64,000 bases of DNA from JACQFK01 sp036383955 (GCA_036383955.1 DASVNH010000044.1:13990-77989); one strand, 5' to 3'; counted from the first letter of the stretch, positions 1-8,540 are shown. A program made the numbers and translations. The notes: a model not told the origin generated them from the letters alone.

Positions 1-266
1 ACGCCGCGACGGGCTCCCCGCTCTGGCAGGAGCGCCTGGGCGAAGGCCACCTCGCGTCGCCGATCCTCGCCTCCGGGCGGGTCTATTTCTTCGGCCGCGA
101 GGGCAAGACGTCCGTGTTCAAGGCGACGGACACGGCCGAGCGCCTCGCCGAGAACAAGCTCGACGGCCCGCTGATCGCGAGCCCCGCGGCGGTCGGCAAG
201 GCCCTGTTCATCCGGACGGACACCCACGTTTACCGGATAGAAGGACCAAAGACCAATGACCAATGA
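1..266 (+). CDS. PQQ-like beta-propeller repeat protein, C-terminal part
   Basis: Only the last 87 codons are in the window; the frame opens at base 3. The peptide alternates short beta-strand blocks such as ASPILASGRVYFFGREG and SPAAVGKALFIRTDTHVY, the pattern of PQQ-type propeller blades (Ala/Ser-Pro, Gly-x-Val/Leu-Tyr/Phe). It resembles the C-terminus of the complete paralogue at 15910-17133 (SPAVSKGRLYLLGQKNLYCV). These Planctomycetota propellers are normally exported and most do not bind PQQ; no enzymatic residue can be judged from this fragment. The last residues (EGPKTNDQ) and the TGA are read from the heptamer repeats of the intergenic inverted element that follows, so the gene end has been shaped by that element. 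Confidence 0.75.
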   Translation, partial: AATGSPLWQERLGEGHLASPILASGRVYFFGREGKTSVFKATDTAERLAENKLDGPLIASPAAVGKALFIRTDTHVYRIEGPKTNDQ

Positions 267-342
267 CCAAAAGGGTCCCCCCCTGCCCCCCCGGGGGGGA
301 ACGGGGGGATCACTTGGTCATTGGCCTTTGGTCCTTGGTCAT
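241..342. repeat. Intergenic inverted element A: heptamer arms around a C/G core
   Basis: Left arm 245-272 is four 7-nt units (ACCAAAG, ACCAATG, ACCAATG, ACCAAAA). The core from 273 reads GGGT, C7, TG, C7, then a G-run. Right arm 313-340 is four complementary-type units (CTTGGTC, ATTGGCC, TTTGGTC, CTTGGTC). It lies between convergent genes, and both flanking stop codons are inside the arms. It can fold into a long hairpin and probably serves as a bidirectional terminator, but the architecture recurs elsewhere in this window with different arm words. Confidence 0.9.
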
Positions 343-1988
343 TTGGGGATTTTGATTCCTTTGCGTTTCGCAAAGCTCGTCGCGTCGGGATAGCCGGCGT
401 CGGCGTGGCGCATGACGCCGGTGCCGGGGTCGGCGGTGAGGACGAGGTCGAGCTTCTTCGCGGCCAGGGGTGAGCCGTCGGCGCAGACCACCAGGCCCGC
501 GTGGATGGAGTTGCCGATGCCGACGCCGCCGCCGTGGTGCACGCTCACCCAGGTGGCGCCGCAGGAGGTGTTGAGCAGCGCGTTGAGCACCGGCCAGTCG
601 GCCACCGCGTCGGAGCCGTCGCGCATCGCCTCCGTCTCCCGGTTGGGCGACGCGACCGAGCCGCAGTCGAGATGGTCGCGGCCGATCACCACCGGCGCCT
701 TCAGCTTGCCGCGCTTCACCATCCGGTTCAGCTCGAGGCCGAACTCCGCGCGCTCGCCGTAGCCCAGCCAGCAGATCCGCGCGGGCAGGCCCTGGAACGG
801 GACGCGCTTCTTCGCGAGGGGAATCCAGCGCGCGAGCACCGGATCCTTCGGGAACAGCTTCAGCACCGCCTCGTCCGTCGCGTGGATGTCGGCGGGATCG
901 CCCGAGAGCGCCGCCCAGCGGAACGGGCCCCGCCCCTCGCAGAACATCGGCCGGATGTAGGCCGGCACGAAGCCCGGGTAGTCGAACGCGTTCTCGACCC
1001 CCGCCGCCTTCGCCTGGCCGCGCAGGTTGTTGCCGTAGTCGAAGACCACCGCGCCCTTTTTCTGGAAGTCGAGCATCGCCCGCGCGTGCGCCGCCATCGA
1101 CTCCATCGCGAGCTTCACGTAGAGCTCGGGCTTCACCTTGCGGATCTCGACGGCCTCCGCGAAGCCCAGCGCGTGGGGCACGTAGCCGTTCAGCGCGTCG
1201 TGCGCGCTGGTCTGGTCCGTCACCAGGTCGGGCACCACCCCGCGCGCGACGAGCTTCGGAAGGACGTCGGCGCAATTCCCCAGCAGCCCGACCGAGATCG
1301 CCTCGCCTTTCTCCCGGGCGCCCTGGACGAGGTCGAGCGCCTCCGAGAGGTCCGTCGACTTCCGGTCGCAGTAGCCCTGGGCGACGCGGCGGTCGATCCG
1401 GCGCTCGTCGACCTCGACGCCCAGAAAGGCCCCGCCGCCGAGCGTGGCGGCGAGGGGCTGGGCGCCGCCCATGCCGCCGAGGCCGCCGGAGAGGAGGAAG
1501 CGGCCGGAGAGGTCGGCGGCCTTCCAGTGGGTCCGCGCGGCCGCCATGAAGGTCTCGTAGGTGCCCTGGAGGATGCCCTGGGTGCCGATGTAGATCCAGG
1601 AGCCGGCGGTCATCTGCCCGTACATCGTGAGGCCCTGGGCCTCGAGCCGGCGGAACTGCTCCCAGGTGGCCCACGCGGGGACGAGCAGCGAATTGGCGAT
1701 GAGGACGCGCGGAGCCATGTCGTGGGTGCGGAAGACGCCGACGGGTTTGCCGCTCTGGACCAGGAGCGTTTCGTCGTCGCGCAGCGCCTTCAGCGTCTTG
1801 AGGATCGCCCGGAACGCGTCCCAGCTCCGCGCGGCCTTGCCCGTGCCGCCGTAGACGACCAGGTTTTCCCAGTCCTCGGCGACCTCCGGATCCAGATTGT
1901 TCTGGATCATGCGGAACGGCGCCTCGGTCTGCCAGCTCCCGCAGCTCAGGCGGGTTCCCCGCGGCGCGCGGACGGGCTTCATGCGCAT
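339..1988 (-). CDS. hutU: Urocanate hydratase
   Basis: Second step of histidine degradation: NAD+-dependent hydration of urocanate to 4-imidazolone-5-propionate, cytosolic. The 549-residue product has the family's usual length. Recognisable signatures include YGQMTAGSWIYIGTQG, GLLGNCADVLP, VTDQTSAHDALNGY, DHLDCGSVASPNRE (near residue 440) and SCGATWVSVHHGGGVGIGN (near 476), the last being the conserved Cys-containing NAD/active-site stretch. The first Met of MRMKPVRAP at 1988 is taken as the start; no clear ribosome-binding site precedes it, and a perfect 19-bp palindrome lies 11 bp upstream. hutH is nearby on the same strand but separated by plus-strand genes, so they are not one operon. The open frame continues upstream against the plus-strand genes, but that extension has shadow-type composition. 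Confidence 0.96.
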   Translation of the reverse strand: MRMKPVRAPRGTRLSCGSWQTEAPFRMIQNNLDPEVAEDWENLVVYGGTGKAARSWDAFRAILKTLKALRDDETLLVQSGKPVGVFRTHDMAPRVLIANSLLVPAWATWEQFRRLEAQGLTMYGQMTAGSWIYIGTQGILQGTYETFMAAARTHWKAADLSGRFLLSGGLGGMGGAQPLAATLGGGAFLGVEVDERRIDRRVAQGYCDRKSTDLSEALDLVQGAREKGEAISVGLLGNCADVLPKLVARGVVPDLVTDQTSAHDALNGYVPHALGFAEAVEIRKVKPELYVKLAMESMAAHARAMLDFQKKGAVVFDYGNNLRGQAKAAGVENAFDYPGFVPAYIRPMFCEGRGPFRWAALSGDPADIHATDEAVLKLFPKDPVLARWIPLAKKRVPFQGLPARICWLGYGERAEFGLELNRMVKRGKLKAPVVIGRDHLDCGSVASPNRETEAMRDGSDAVADWPVLNALLNTSCGATWVSVHHGGGVGIGNSIHAGLVVCADGSPLAAKKLDLVLTADPGTGVMRHADAGYPDATSFAKRKGIKIPK

Positions 1989-1999
1989 AGGATAAAGCG

Positions 2000-2041
2000 T
2001 CCCGGGATGTTTGTCCTCCTCCGAGGACAAACATCCCGGGA
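2000..2041. promoter_or_regulatory. Perfect 19-bp palindrome between divergent genes
   Basis: Arms 2000-2018 and 2023-2041 are exact reverse complements (TCCCGGGATGTTTGTCCTC) with a 4-nt loop CTCC. It sits 11 bp upstream of the hutU start and 64 bp upstream of the next plus-strand gene. It could be an operator, an attenuator hairpin or a REP-like repeat; no other copy was noticed in the window. Confidence 0.7.
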
Positions 2042-2105
2042 AGCTTTGTCCGTTTACCTCCTCCCCGCCTCCGGCATCCAAGGATGGAGAACTGAGGAGG
2101 CCCGC

Positions 2106-4058
2106 ATGCTCGCCCTGATCCTGACCCTGTCCCTCGTCCAGGACGATCCCTGGGAAACGCACCTGTACAACGTGGAGTTCCTCACGCGGGTCGTCGACGA
2201 CCGCCCCGGCGTCGACCTCGGCCTCGGCCAGGACGCGATCGGCGTCGCCGTCGCCGCCTCGGAGATGGCCAAGGCGATCCTCACCGGCGAGGATCTGGTC
2301 AACCTCATCAAGAACAACATCGCCGAGGACACCTGGGAGCACGTCCAGGCCCACGTCACGTACAACGACGGCATCATCACCGTCACCAACAAGAAGTCCG
2401 TCCACGACCGCATCAAGCAGTACCTCGCCTACTGGCGCAGCTTCTTCGGCAAGATGATCGCGGTCGACGCCCTCCTCCTCTCCGTCGATCCGAAACTGCT
2501 CGCGACGACCCGCGCCGCCGGCAACCTCGACCGCCCCATGGTCCTGCCGCCCGAGCACCTCAAAGTCCTGCTCGACGCCGCCCGCGAAGGCAAGACCGCC
2601 GAGCTCCTCAAGAGCCTCCGCGTCACCGCCCACCCGGGCCAGCGCGTCAATCTCACCGACGCCGCCCGCCACCAGTACGTGCGGGACCACGACATCCAGA
2701 TCGCCACCGCCTCCGTGGCCCTCGATCCCATCATCGACGAGTTCACCTCGGGCGTCGCGGTGGACGTCACGCCCTACCTCGAGCCCTTCCTCGGCGCCGT
2801 CACGCTCGAGATCCGCGCGGGCCGCGTCGAGCCGGAGGGCGTCGCCGAGCGCAAGCTCAAGCTGGCCCGGGAAGTCCGCGTCGCCGGCGTCGGCAGCGTC
2901 CAGGTCGAGGACAAGTCCGGGACGTCGACCGAGCCGCGCGCCGGCGGCAGCGTCGCCTCCGCGGACGTCAAGATCGAGCTGCCCAAGGTGGCCATCGACC
3001 GCCTCCGCACCACGCTGACCGCGAAGGGACGCGAGACGGTGATCGCGGCCTCGACGTTCCGCGGGGGGCGCCAAGTGCTGTTCCTGCTCACGCCGTCGGT
3101 GGTCGCGATCGACGACCGGCCCGTGCCCGAGCCCGCCTTCGAGGAGCAGCGGGTGATGAAGCTCTACGACATCTCGCCGCTGACCCGCCGGGTCCAGGAC
3201 TGGGCGGGCCCGAAGCTGGGGATCCCGACGGCGGGCTTCGGCGGCGGCGGCCCGCTCGCGGGCGCCACGTTCACGCTCGACGAGCCCAAGGCGCGGATGG
3301 AGGCGGACAGCGTCCTCGACCTCCTCCGCACGCGCGTGGCCCCGGACACCTGGGGCAACAAGCGCAACAGCCTGACGGCCGGGCCGGAAGGCACGCTCCT
3401 GGCGCGGCAGAAGCCGGAGGTCCTGAAGGAGATCGACCGCCTCCTGGGCCAGCTGCTGCACGTGCGCGCCCAGATGATCTCGACCGAGGCGGTCCTGATC
3501 TCGTTCCGGAAGACCGGCCGGGCGGACTGGGAGAAGGAGATCCCGGCGCTGCTCCCGGGCGGCTACTTCGTGGAGCGCGCGGCCTTCGACAAGCTGATGG
3601 AAGAGGCCTACAAGGGCCAGAACGTGCGGCTGGTCGAGATCTCCGAGATCTCCAGCTTCCCGCAGCAGCGCGTGCACGCCGCGCGGCTCCAGGTCGAGAA
3701 CCTGCTCGTCGACTACGAGCCGCAGGTCGCCACCTGCGCGTGGGCCTACGATCCGATCATCGGGACCGCCAGCGCGGGCTTCGTCCTCGACGTCCGCCCG
3801 CACTTCATCGACGACTCCGACCGGATCGCGGTGAGCCTGCGGGCGTCGCTCGCTCGCCACGACGTCCGCGAGGTCGAGACCTCCGGGCCGGCGTCCGGGC
3901 CCCTGCAGATCGCCCGCGGCCAGGCGCTGAGGTGGGAGTCCGACGTCCTCTGCGCGAAGGACCGCTGGACCCTGGTGGGCCTCCAGTCGCGCGGCCGGGG
4001 CGAGGACGCCGAGGACCTGGCGCTGTTCCTGCGCGCGCGCCCGAACGTCCTCAGGTGA
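2106..4058 (+). CDS. Secretin-like exported protein with duplicated module
   Basis: 650 residues. The start follows a strong ribosome-binding site (GAGGAGG at 2094-2100). The N-terminus MLALILTLSLVQDD is a very short uncharged hydrophobic stretch ending in Gln-Asp, as in several other proteins here. A module of about 60 residues appears twice: DLVNLIKNNIAEDTW...VTNKKSVHDRIKQYL near residue 60 and VLDLLRTRVAPDTW...LLARQKPEVLKEIDRLL near residue 400. This pattern (Trp after a loop, then a helix-beta unit) is typical of secretin-N/STN-like domains in planctomycete proteins annotated as type II secretion related. Each half continues into a beta-rich part with DPIIDEF / DPIIGTA. No canonical secretin gate is recognised, so pore formation is not claimed. 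Confidence 0.7.
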   Translation: MLALILTLSLVQDDPWETHLYNVEFLTRVVDDRPGVDLGLGQDAIGVAVAASEMAKAILTGEDLVNLIKNNIAEDTWEHVQAHVTYNDGIITVTNKKSVHDRIKQYLAYWRSFFGKMIAVDALLLSVDPKLLATTRAAGNLDRPMVLPPEHLKVLLDAAREGKTAELLKSLRVTAHPGQRVNLTDAARHQYVRDHDIQIATASVALDPIIDEFTSGVAVDVTPYLEPFLGAVTLEIRAGRVEPEGVAERKLKLAREVRVAGVGSVQVEDKSGTSTEPRAGGSVASADVKIELPKVAIDRLRTTLTAKGRETVIAASTFRGGRQVLFLLTPSVVAIDDRPVPEPAFEEQRVMKLYDISPLTRRVQDWAGPKLGIPTAGFGGGGPLAGATFTLDEPKARMEADSVLDLLRTRVAPDTWGNKRNSLTAGPEGTLLARQKPEVLKEIDRLLGQLLHVRAQMISTEAVLISFRKTGRADWEKEIPALLPGGYFVERAAFDKLMEEAYKGQNVRLVEISEISSFPQQRVHAARLQVENLLVDYEPQVATCAWAYDPIIGTASAGFVLDVRPHFIDDSDRIAVSLRASLARHDVREVETSGPASGPLQIARGQALRWESDVLCAKDRWTLVGLQSRGRGEDAEDLALFLRARPNVLR

Positions 4059-4163
4059 GCGGCGCGTACCAGGCCTTCGCGTCCGCGGCCCCGGAAGTAA
4101 TCCGAGCGGCCCCGGGATCGCCCCCCCAAGGGGTATACTCCTGCAGGTATAGGGCGGGCGACC

Positions 4164-5414
4164 GTGGGACGCGAAATACTCTATTGCAATAAGTGCGGCA
4201 AGCTCCTGACCGCGGACGACTTCACGCGCGGCCGGGCCCACACTTTCGACAACCGCCAATTCTGCACCGGCTGCGTCCCGCCCCGGCATGACGCGCCCAA
4301 GACGCCCCGCCCCGCCAAGCGCGCGCCCTCCTCGGTCCGCATCCCGGTGGCGGCCCCGGCCGCGCCGAAACGCTCGCCGCTGCCCTGGATCCTCGCCGGC
4401 GCCGCCGTCTTCGCCGCCGTGCTCGGCCTCGTCCTCCTCCGGCCCGCGCCGCCCCCTCCTCCGCCCCCGCCCGAGGATCCCGCCGTCAAGATCCTCGCGG
4501 AGGCGCGCGACTACGCCCGCCTCCACGCGAAATCCCCGGAGGACGTCGCCCGCCGCTGGGAGCAGGCCGTCGCGGCCACCGGCGGACATCCGGAGGCGAA
4601 GCGGGAGCTCGACCGGGCCGTCGCCGCGCGCAACGACGCGGAGGCGCGGGAGCTCAAAGAGCTCGAGGGCAAGATCCGCGAGCGGCTCCAGGCGGAGCGC
4701 TTCGGGGCGGCGCTCGACGTCCTGGAAGAGGCCCGCAAGCGGCACGACTCGCCCGAGTGGGCGAAGGCGGTCGCGTCCCGCGTGCAGGAGGTGAAGTCGA
4801 CGGCCGACCGGCTTTACCCGGACCTGAGAGCGAAGGCGACCGCCGCGCGGGCGAAGAGCGACACGACGGCCGTCGCGGAGCTGCGCGCGAAGCTCGCGCT
4901 GTGGGGACGTCCGGACCTCGCGGCGGACCTGGAGGCGGCGCTGGCGAGGATCGTTCCGAAGGAGGAGATCCCGGCCGGCGCGACGGTGCTGCTGCGCTAT
5001 CCGAACGACGGGACCCGCGTCTTCCACACCATGGGCCCGACGAAGAACGGAGGCCACGTCGCGCCCCCGTACGGCGCCGGATCGGTGATGGGCGGCTTCG
5101 AGGTGCTGAAGCCGCCGCTCGAGATTCCCGAGCGAGGCGAATTCTGGCTGACCTACACGACGACGAGCCCCAAGCCGATCCTGCTGCGGTTCCGGATCCT
5201 CCGGGGCGAAAAGACGTTCCCCTACAATTTGACGATCGAAACGCCCGAGCTCGGCCGGCCGGCGCGCGTGAAGGTGCCGCTCCGGGCGTTCGTGAATTAC
5301 GACAACAAGCTCGTCGGGGTCGGCGAGCTGGTCCAGAGCATCTACATCCAGCAGGAGGACCCCAAGGCCGAGCTGGTCTTCCTCGAGGCCGTCATCTTTA
5401 AGGCGAAGGACTGA
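4164..5414 (+). CDS. Zinc-ribbon membrane-anchored protein with coiled coil
   Basis: 416 residues from a GTG start; a TATACT box at 4134-4139 could be its -10 element. The N-terminus carries a treble-clef or zinc-ribbon motif (CNKCGKLL ... FCTGC, residues 8-36). One transmembrane helix follows near residues 75-92 (ILAGAAVFAAVLGLVLL), then a Pro-rich linker and an Ala/Glu/Arg-rich coiled-coil region (about 105-265). The C-terminal 140 residues are beta-rich (GATVLLRYPNDGTRVFHTMGP). The orientation is probably ribbon inside and coiled coil/beta domain outside. It is followed after 1 nt by the next gene, so they are probably co-transcribed. Function is not known; the ribbon-TM-coiled-coil layout is common in Planctomycetota. 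Confidence 0.8.
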   Translation: MGREILYCNKCGKLLTADDFTRGRAHTFDNRQFCTGCVPPRHDAPKTPRPAKRAPSSVRIPVAAPAAPKRSPLPWILAGAAVFAAVLGLVLLRPAPPPPPPPPEDPAVKILAEARDYARLHAKSPEDVARRWEQAVAATGGHPEAKRELDRAVAARNDAEARELKELEGKIRERLQAERFGAALDVLEEARKRHDSPEWAKAVASRVQEVKSTADRLYPDLRAKATAARAKSDTTAVAELRAKLALWGRPDLAADLEAALARIVPKEEIPAGATVLLRYPNDGTRVFHTMGPTKNGGHVAPPYGAGSVMGGFEVLKPPLEIPERGEFWLTYTTTSPKPILLRFRILRGEKTFPYNLTIETPELGRPARVKVPLRAFVNYDNKLVGVGELVQSIYIQQEDPKAELVFLEAVIFKAKD

Positions 5415-5415
5415 C

Positions 5416-6120
5416 ATGCCGGGCGACGACCAGGACCTGCTCTTCGGCCGGATCGCCATCGAGCTCGGCTTCTGCGTCGCCGCGCAGGTGGAGGCCTGCC
5501 TGGCCCTCCAGGCGCAGGAAGCCGACGGGATGTCGCTGGGCCGCCATCTCGTGCGGGAAGGCCACCTGACGGAGGACCAGCACTCGCGCGTGCTGGAGCG
5601 CCAGCGGCTCGTGATGCACCGCAAGCGGCGCGCGCCCGGCCTGACGAAGGACGATCTGCTCTTCGGCCGCAGCGCGGTCCGCGAGGGGCTCGCGACGGTG
5701 GCCCAGGTCAAGGCCGCCCTCCAGGAGCAGTCCAAGAGGCGCGACGGCAAGGGCATCGGCGAAGTCCTCCGGACCATGGGCGTCCTGAACGCCGCCGAGG
5801 TCGAATGGATCCTGGGCCTGCAGTCCAAGTGGATCATGGGCTGTCCGACCTGCTTCTCGACCTTCACCGTGCGCAGCACGTCCCGGACGCCCGGCAAGGC
5901 CAACTGCCCCCGCTGCAAGGTGCCGCTGCGGCCCCGGGAGTCGAAGACGGCCGCCATCGTCGAGGCGGAAGTCGACACCAGCGTGCGGCAGCCCCTGCCC
6001 AAGGCCGCGCGGGGCCCCGGCACCTGCCGGATCTGCGGCAAGTCTTCCCTCAGCGCCCCCGGCAAGGACGGACTGGTGGAGTGCCTGTCCTGCCGCGTGC
6101 GCTTCAAGCCGGGGTCCTGA
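5416..6120 (+). CDS. Tandem helical module protein with two C-terminal zinc ribbons
   Basis: 234 residues, starting 1 nt after the preceding stop. The first 130 residues contain two copies of an about 60-residue helical unit (LLFGRIAIELGFCVAAQVEA ... and LLFGRSAVREGLATVAQVKA ...), each with the 'G-x-I/V-A-x-x-x-G-hydrophobic-x-x-x-Q-V' pattern reminiscent of the MshEN/GspE N-terminal fold. The same unit is found behind a receiver domain at 48202-48768. Two zinc ribbons follow (CPTC...CPRC near 139-165 and CRIC...CLSC near 202-226). No enzymatic motif is seen; a signalling or adaptor role is only a guess. Confidence 0.8.
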   Translation: MPGDDQDLLFGRIAIELGFCVAAQVEACLALQAQEADGMSLGRHLVREGHLTEDQHSRVLERQRLVMHRKRRAPGLTKDDLLFGRSAVREGLATVAQVKAALQEQSKRRDGKGIGEVLRTMGVLNAAEVEWILGLQSKWIMGCPTCFSTFTVRSTSRTPGKANCPRCKVPLRPRESKTAAIVEAEVDTSVRQPLPKAARGPGTCRICGKSSLSAPGKDGLVECLSCRVRFKPGS

Positions 6121-6128
6121 CGGACCCC

Positions 6129-6159
6129 GGGGGGCGGAGCCTCTCGGCCGCCGCCCCCC
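6129..6159. terminator. GC-rich hairpin between convergent genes
   Basis: Arms GGGGGGCGG (6129-6137) and CCGCCCCCC (6151-6159) form a 9-bp stem with a 13-nt loop directly after the stop of the zinc-ribbon gene and before the hutH end. There is no T-run on either strand, so it is at best a non-canonical terminator. Confidence 0.45.
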
Positions 6160-6222
6160 TGGGAAGTGGGTGATTAGAGTCCAAGCCTTAAGCCCGACCG
6201 GACGGCTTTATGACGGGGATTC

Positions 6223-7752
6223 TCAGGCCAGGGGGCCGACGGCCTTTTCAGCGGCGGCGAGCACCGCCTCGGGCAGCGCGCCGGACGTGAGCTTCTCGAG
6301 ATCCGGCCGCAGGAAGCGGTCCGCGTCGAGATGGGGGATGTCGCGCCGCAGCCGGGCGTGGGCCGCCGCCACGCCCCGGCCCGGACGGAGCGGCTTGAGG
6401 AAGTCGAGCCCCTGCGCGGCGCAGAGCAGCTCCAGGCCCACGACCTTCCCGACGTTGTCGAGCACCCGGCGGCACTTGCGCGCCGCGATGGGCGCCATGG
6501 GGACGTGGTCCTCCTTGGAGGCCCCCGTGGGGATCGAGTGCACGCTCGCGGGCCCGGCGTCCGCGCGGCACTCGGCGGCCACGGCGGCGGCGGCGACCTG
6601 CACCATCATGTAGCCCGAATTGAGGCCGCTCTCCGCGACCAGGAAGGCCGGCAGCTCGCTCATGTCCGGGTTCGTCATCCGGTCGATCCGCCGCTCGCTG
6701 ATGTTCGCGAGCGACACCAGCGAGGCGGTGAGGAAGTCCGCCGCCTGCGCGAGCGCCTGGCCGTGGAAGTTGCCGCCCGACAGGATGTCGCCGTTCTCGA
6801 ACACGAGCGGGTTGTCCGTCACCGAATTCGCCTCGCGGACCAGGACGTCGCGCGCGAACGTCCAGGCGTCGCGGGCGGCGCCGTGCACCTGCGGCACGCA
6901 GCGCAGCGAGTAGGCGTCCTGCACCTTGCGGCAGTCGCGATGCGAATGGAGGATGCCGCTCGACGCCAGCAGCCGCCGCACGTTGGCGGCCGTCGCGAGC
7001 TGCCCCGGATGGGGCCGGTGCCGGTGGAAGCGGGCGTCGTAGGGCCGGGCGCTGCCTTTGAGGGCTTCGAGGCTCATGGCGGCGGCGACGTCCGCCAGCT
7101 TCAGGAGGTCTTCCGCGTCGGCGAGGACGCGGGCGAGGAGGGCCATGGTGAACTGGGTGCCGTTGATGAGCGAGAGGGCCTCCTTGAAGCGGAAGCGATA
7201 GGGCGCGAGGCGGGCTTTCGCGAGGGCGGCCCGGGCCGTGTGGAGCTTCGAGCCGATCCAGGCCTGCCCTTCCCCGAGCATCGCGCAGCCGAGCTGGGCG
7301 AGCGGCGCGAGATCGCCCGAGGCGCCGACCGAGCCCTGCTCGTAGATCAGGGGCCGGACGCCGCGGTTATGGAGCTTCGCGAGATAGCCCACGAGGCCGG
7401 GCGTGACGCCGGAGTAGCCCAGAAGCAGCGAGTTCGTCCGCAGGGCGATCAGGAGCCCGACCTCCCGGAGAAAGCCCGGCCCCATGCCGGCGGCGTGGGA
7501 GAGCAGCAGGTTGCGCTGGAGGGCGTCGAGCTGGGCGGAGTCGATCCGGGTGTCGGAGAGCTTGCCGAATCCGGTGTTGATGCCGTAGATCGTGCGGCCT
7601 TCCGCGACGGCCCGCTCGACCGTCCCGCGGGAGCGGGCGACCTGGCGGAGCGCGGCGGGCGCGACGCGGATCCGGCAGGCGCCGTCGTCGCGCGCCAGGG
7701 CCCTCAACTCGGACCAGCCGAGACTCTCCCCGTCGAGGACGATCGTGCGCAT
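6223..7752 (-). CDS. hutH: Histidine ammonia-lyase
   Basis: First step of histidine degradation: L-histidine to urocanate plus ammonia, cytosolic homotetramer. The 509-residue product has normal length. The Ala144-Ser145-Gly146 triad that cyclises to the MIO cofactor is in GSVGASGDLAPLAQ; other signatures are YGINTGFG, NSLLLGYSG, SLINGTQ, QDAYSLRC, NSVTDNPL and GGNFHGQ. TAGAAT lies 6 nt upstream of the ATG with no ribosome-binding site, suggesting a leaderless message. Its product feeds HutU encoded at 339-1988; a glutamate formimidoyltransferase lies at 23391. hutI is not in the window. Confidence 0.97.
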   Translation of the reverse strand: MRTIVLDGESLGWSELRALARDDGACRIRVAPAALRQVARSRGTVERAVAEGRTIYGINTGFGKLSDTRIDSAQLDALQRNLLLSHAAGMGPGFLREVGLLIALRTNSLLLGYSGVTPGLVGYLAKLHNRGVRPLIYEQGSVGASGDLAPLAQLGCAMLGEGQAWIGSKLHTARAALAKARLAPYRFRFKEALSLINGTQFTMALLARVLADAEDLLKLADVAAAMSLEALKGSARPYDARFHRHRPHPGQLATAANVRRLLASSGILHSHRDCRKVQDAYSLRCVPQVHGAARDAWTFARDVLVREANSVTDNPLVFENGDILSGGNFHGQALAQAADFLTASLVSLANISERRIDRMTNPDMSELPAFLVAESGLNSGYMMVQVAAAAVAAECRADAGPASVHSIPTGASKEDHVPMAPIAARKCRRVLDNVGKVVGLELLCAAQGLDFLKPLRPGRGVAAAHARLRRDIPHLDADRFLRPDLEKLTSGALPEAVLAAAEKAVGPLA

Positions 7753-7792
7753 GTGGAGATTCTAGCGAGCGCGCGCCGGTTCCGGTTCCGGC

Positions 7793-8041
7793 TTACTTGT
7801 GGCCGTTGCCGGCGTGCCGCTTGAAGGCCTCGGCCTCGTGGGCGGAGAGCTTCACGTAGACGGCGCGGCCTTCCTTCTCGAACTCGATCTTTTCCTCGCG
7901 GGCGAGCCAGCCGATGGCCTGGTTGACCAGGGCTCCGTCCACGTCGAGGACCTTCGGAAGGGTGGTCAGCGCGATCTTTTCCTTGGCGCCCAGGATCTTC
8001 CAGACCTTGCCGGCCGCTTCGCCGATGATGTTCTTCTGCAT
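7793..8041 (-). CDS. Winged-helix domain protein, DUF2582-like
   Basis: 82 residues; the Met of MQKNIIGEAAG is chosen because GGGGGA precedes it at proper spacing (an alternative Met lies 4 codons upstream). The sequence reads as one small winged helix-turn-helix: VWKILGAKEKIALTTLPKVL, then VNQAIGWLAREEKIEFEKEG as recognition helix and wing. This matches the small 'winged helix domain-containing' family (DUF2582). DNA binding is likely from the fold; target unknown. It is divergent from the archease gene, with 100 bp between the starts. Confidence 0.8.
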   Translation of the reverse strand: MQKNIIGEAAGKVWKILGAKEKIALTTLPKVLDVDGALVNQAIGWLAREEKIEFEKEGRAVYVKLSAHEAEAFKRHAGNGHK

Positions 8042-8141
8042 GCGATCCCCCATAGCGGAGCCGATATACGCGAATGTGAACATGAGGTCAAGTGGAAATC
8101 GAACACAGCGGAATCCCGGCGGATGTCGTATTCTGCACGCA

Positions 8142-8540
8142 ATGTCGTGGACCCTGATCGACCATACGGGCGACATCGGCGTCGACGTCCGCGCGGATTC
8201 GCGGGAAGGCCTCTTCGCCGAGGCGGCGCGGGCGATGTTCGACATCCTGGCGGAGGCACCCGCCGCGCCGCGGGGGACGTCGGAGACCCTCGCGATCCCG
8301 GAGGGCGAGGACGCCGAGGCGCTCCGCGACTTCCTGGCCGAGCTCCTGTACCGCTTCTCCATGGAGCGTAAGATGTACGTCGGATTCGCGGCGGGGAGCG
8401 GGACGGTCGAGGGCGCCTGGGAGCCCTACGACGCGGCGCGACATCCCCTCAGGACGGAACTCAAAGCGGTCACCTGGCATCAACTCGAGGTGACGCGGGA
8501 GAACGACGGATGGCGAGCCCGGGTCATCTTCGACGTCTGA
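8142..8540 (+). CDS. Archease, RtcB cofactor protein
   Basis: 132 residues. Begins SWTLIDHTGDIGVDVRADS, the archease signature in which the DHTGD aspartate and a C-terminal Asp (VIFDV) bind metal. Archeases speed RtcB guanylylation and multiple turnover. rtcB lies two genes downstream in the same direction, which supports the call. TATTCT ends 7 nt before the ATG, with no ribosome-binding site, fitting a leaderless start. The 3' end overlaps the next gene by 31 nt. Confidence 0.93.
   Translation: MSWTLIDHTGDIGVDVRADSREGLFAEAARAMFDILAEAPAAPRGTSETLAIPEGEDAEALRDFLAELLYRFSMERKMYVGFAAGSGTVEGAWEPYDAARHPLRTELKAVTWHQLEVTRENDGWRARVIFDV

Noticed and set aside
339..6107. Very long open frames antisense to the 2-6 kb genes (up to about 1,900 codons on the minus strand, about 1,200 on the plus strand over hutU)
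   Set aside because: They are Arg/Ala/Gly/Leu-rich shadows caused by high GC at third positions. The opposite strand carries recognisable proteins with ribosome-binding sites.
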